13,379 nucleotides of DNA from Bog-793 sp050010315 (GTDB lineage: Bacteria > Actinomycetota > Acidimicrobiia > Acidimicrobiales > Bog-793). The position numbers and the translations under genes were made by a program. This document shows positions 12,541-13,379 of this stretch, one piece after another. Position 1 is the stretch's first letter, and each line of letters opens with the position of its first letter. The DNA lies in assembly GCA_050010315.1 (NCBI GenBank), contig JBEKLG010000041.1, positions 1 through 13,379 of the forward strand. Direction: 5' to 3'. The notes under the pieces are model-generated. The model had not been told where the DNA came from. It did not search any database and saw only the letters and a list, made by a program, of their open reading frames with translations.

Positions 12541-13379
12541 GTGATCGCCGTTCTCACCGCGACGGTCGCTGATCTCGCGATCGCCGCCGGCATCGTCATC
12601 GTCCTTATCTCCCTCGCCTACGCCATCGGCAGCCGGCGTGGCGTCGAGGCGTTGAAACAACGCCTCGTCGCTCTCGGAGACCGGCTCGGTGCGGACCCGT
12701 TACCGAAAGATGCCAAACGGCTCGAAGACGCCCTTGGCCACGTCGAACGCGCCACCGAGCACGCCACCGAGGCGGTCGCTGATTCGAGCGCCGACGCCAT
12801 CCGACTGCGCCGTGTGCTCGACTCCCTCCACCAGGCGGTGATCGTCTGCGACGAGCAGGGGGAAATGGTCTTCCGCAACAGCCACGCCCTCGCGTTGATC
12901 GGCAGCCGCCACGGCGACGCGCTCGCCGCGCAGGCCGTCGAAGAGCTTCTCGCTGCCACCTCCCCAGGAGCCTCCGAGGAGCGCACCCTCGAGCTCTACG
13001 GCCCGCCGCGCCAGACGCTTTCGGTCCGGACACAGGCGATCGACAATGGCCAAAGGACACTCGGCGTCATCGCGATCATCGACGACGTCTCGGAGCGGCG
13101 CCGACTCGAGGAGGTCCGCCGGGACTTCGTCGCCAACGTCAGCCACGAGCTGAAGACACCGATGGGCGCGCTCGGGCTTCTCGCCGAGACCCTGCTCGCC
13201 GAGACCGAACCCGAGGTGTCGAGGCGTCTCGCGCAGCGGATCCACTCCGAGGCGTTCCGCATCTCGCGCATCATCGACGACCTCCTCGACCTCTCACGGA
13301 TCGAGAACGAGGAGTCCCCGCCCCGCGAGCCCGTGTTGGTCAACCTCGTCATGGCGGAAGCCGCTGAACGTGTCCGGTC
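12541..13379 (+). CDS. PhoR/SenX3-type sensor histidine kinase (3' partial)
   Basis: This is a membrane sensor kinase that by family phosphorylates an OmpR-type regulator (PhoB/PhoP/RegX3) when phosphate is scarce. There are 279 codons before the window ends. One N-terminal TM lies at about 3-29 with no extracytoplasmic sensor domain. A helical linker (about 35-90) and a PAS-like domain (about 90-185; LDSLHQAVIVCDEQGEMVFRN, then a terminal IAIIDDVSERR) follow. HisKA comes next with the H-box FVANVSHELKTPMGA, phospho-acceptor H202. The catalytic ATPase domain lies beyond the window. The start is GTG 12541, the first standard start after the in-frame stop at 12457-12459. GGAGG at 12512-12516 is too far away (24 nt) to serve it, so a leaderless mRNA or a CTG start at 12529 are alternatives. 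PhoR/SenX3 is favoured by H-box sequence, architecture and the nearby pst operon. Confidence 0.88.
   Translation, partial: MIAVLTATVADLAIAAGIVIVLISLAYAIGSRRGVEALKQRLVALGDRLGADPLPKDAKRLEDALGHVERATEHATEAVADSSADAIRLRRVLDSLHQAVIVCDEQGEMVFRNSHALALIGSRHGDALAAQAVEELLAATSPGASEERTLELYGPPRQTLSVRTQAIDNGQRTLGVIAIIDDVSERRRLEEVRRDFVANVSHELKTPMGALGLLAETLLAETEPEVSRRLAQRIHSEAFRISRIIDDLLDLSRIENEESPPREPVLVNLVMAEAAERVR

Noticed and set aside
1..13379. CRISPR arrays, IS elements, rRNA or tRNA genes
   Set aside because: No regularly spaced repeats, transposase motifs or recognisable structural RNA sequences were seen on either strand.

Overview
The window is GC-rich DNA with strong codon bias, frequent GTG starts and short 1-11 nt gene overlaps. 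Together with the family affiliations (SCO6880/DUF6112-type conjugation genes, a SenX3-like kinase), this points to a chromosome of an Actinomycetota bacterium. A deep lineage such as Acidimicrobiia is possible but cannot be proven from the sequence. All calls come from reading the sequence and from remembered family motifs; no search was run.

Layout. (1) Positions 1-1802, plus strand: the 3' part of a fused E1 alpha/beta subunit of a 2-oxoacid dehydrogenase, cut by the window edge. (2) Positions 1796-6157, minus strand: a high-affinity phosphate uptake operon in the unusual order pstB-pstS-pstC-pstA. Its last gene meets the E1 gene tail to tail with a 7-nt overlap. A Pho-box-like array precedes pstB, and a strong stem-loop lies between pstS and pstC. 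No phoU is present. (3) Positions 6345-12316, minus strand: a tightly packed five-gene type IV secretion/conjugation-like operon. In transcription order it holds a DUF6112-like two-TM protein, a TrbL/VirB6-like membrane protein, an SCO6880-like protein that appears to carry the VirB4 N-terminal domain, a VirB4 ATPase domain protein and a VirD4/TraG coupling ATPase. No relaxase, integrase, peptidoglycan hydrolase or tRNA is visible. (4) Positions 12317-12540: a divergent regulatory region with an AT-rich patch, a good minus-strand promoter overlapped by a perfect 14-bp palindrome, and phased TCA motifs facing the kinase. (5) Position 12541 to the end, plus strand: the N-terminal 279 codons of a PhoR/SenX3-type histidine kinase, running off the window.

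How it fits together. PstS captures phosphate outside the membrane, PstC/PstA form the channel and PstB powers it. PhoR/SenX3 kinases normally read the state of that transporter and control pst transcription. Here the two phosphate modules are separated by the secretion operon, which looks inserted into what could once have been a shared divergent pho regulatory region. That operon is the most interesting item: a compact channel-plus-two-ATPases locus without visible DNA-processing genes, and with VirB4 split at its domain boundary.
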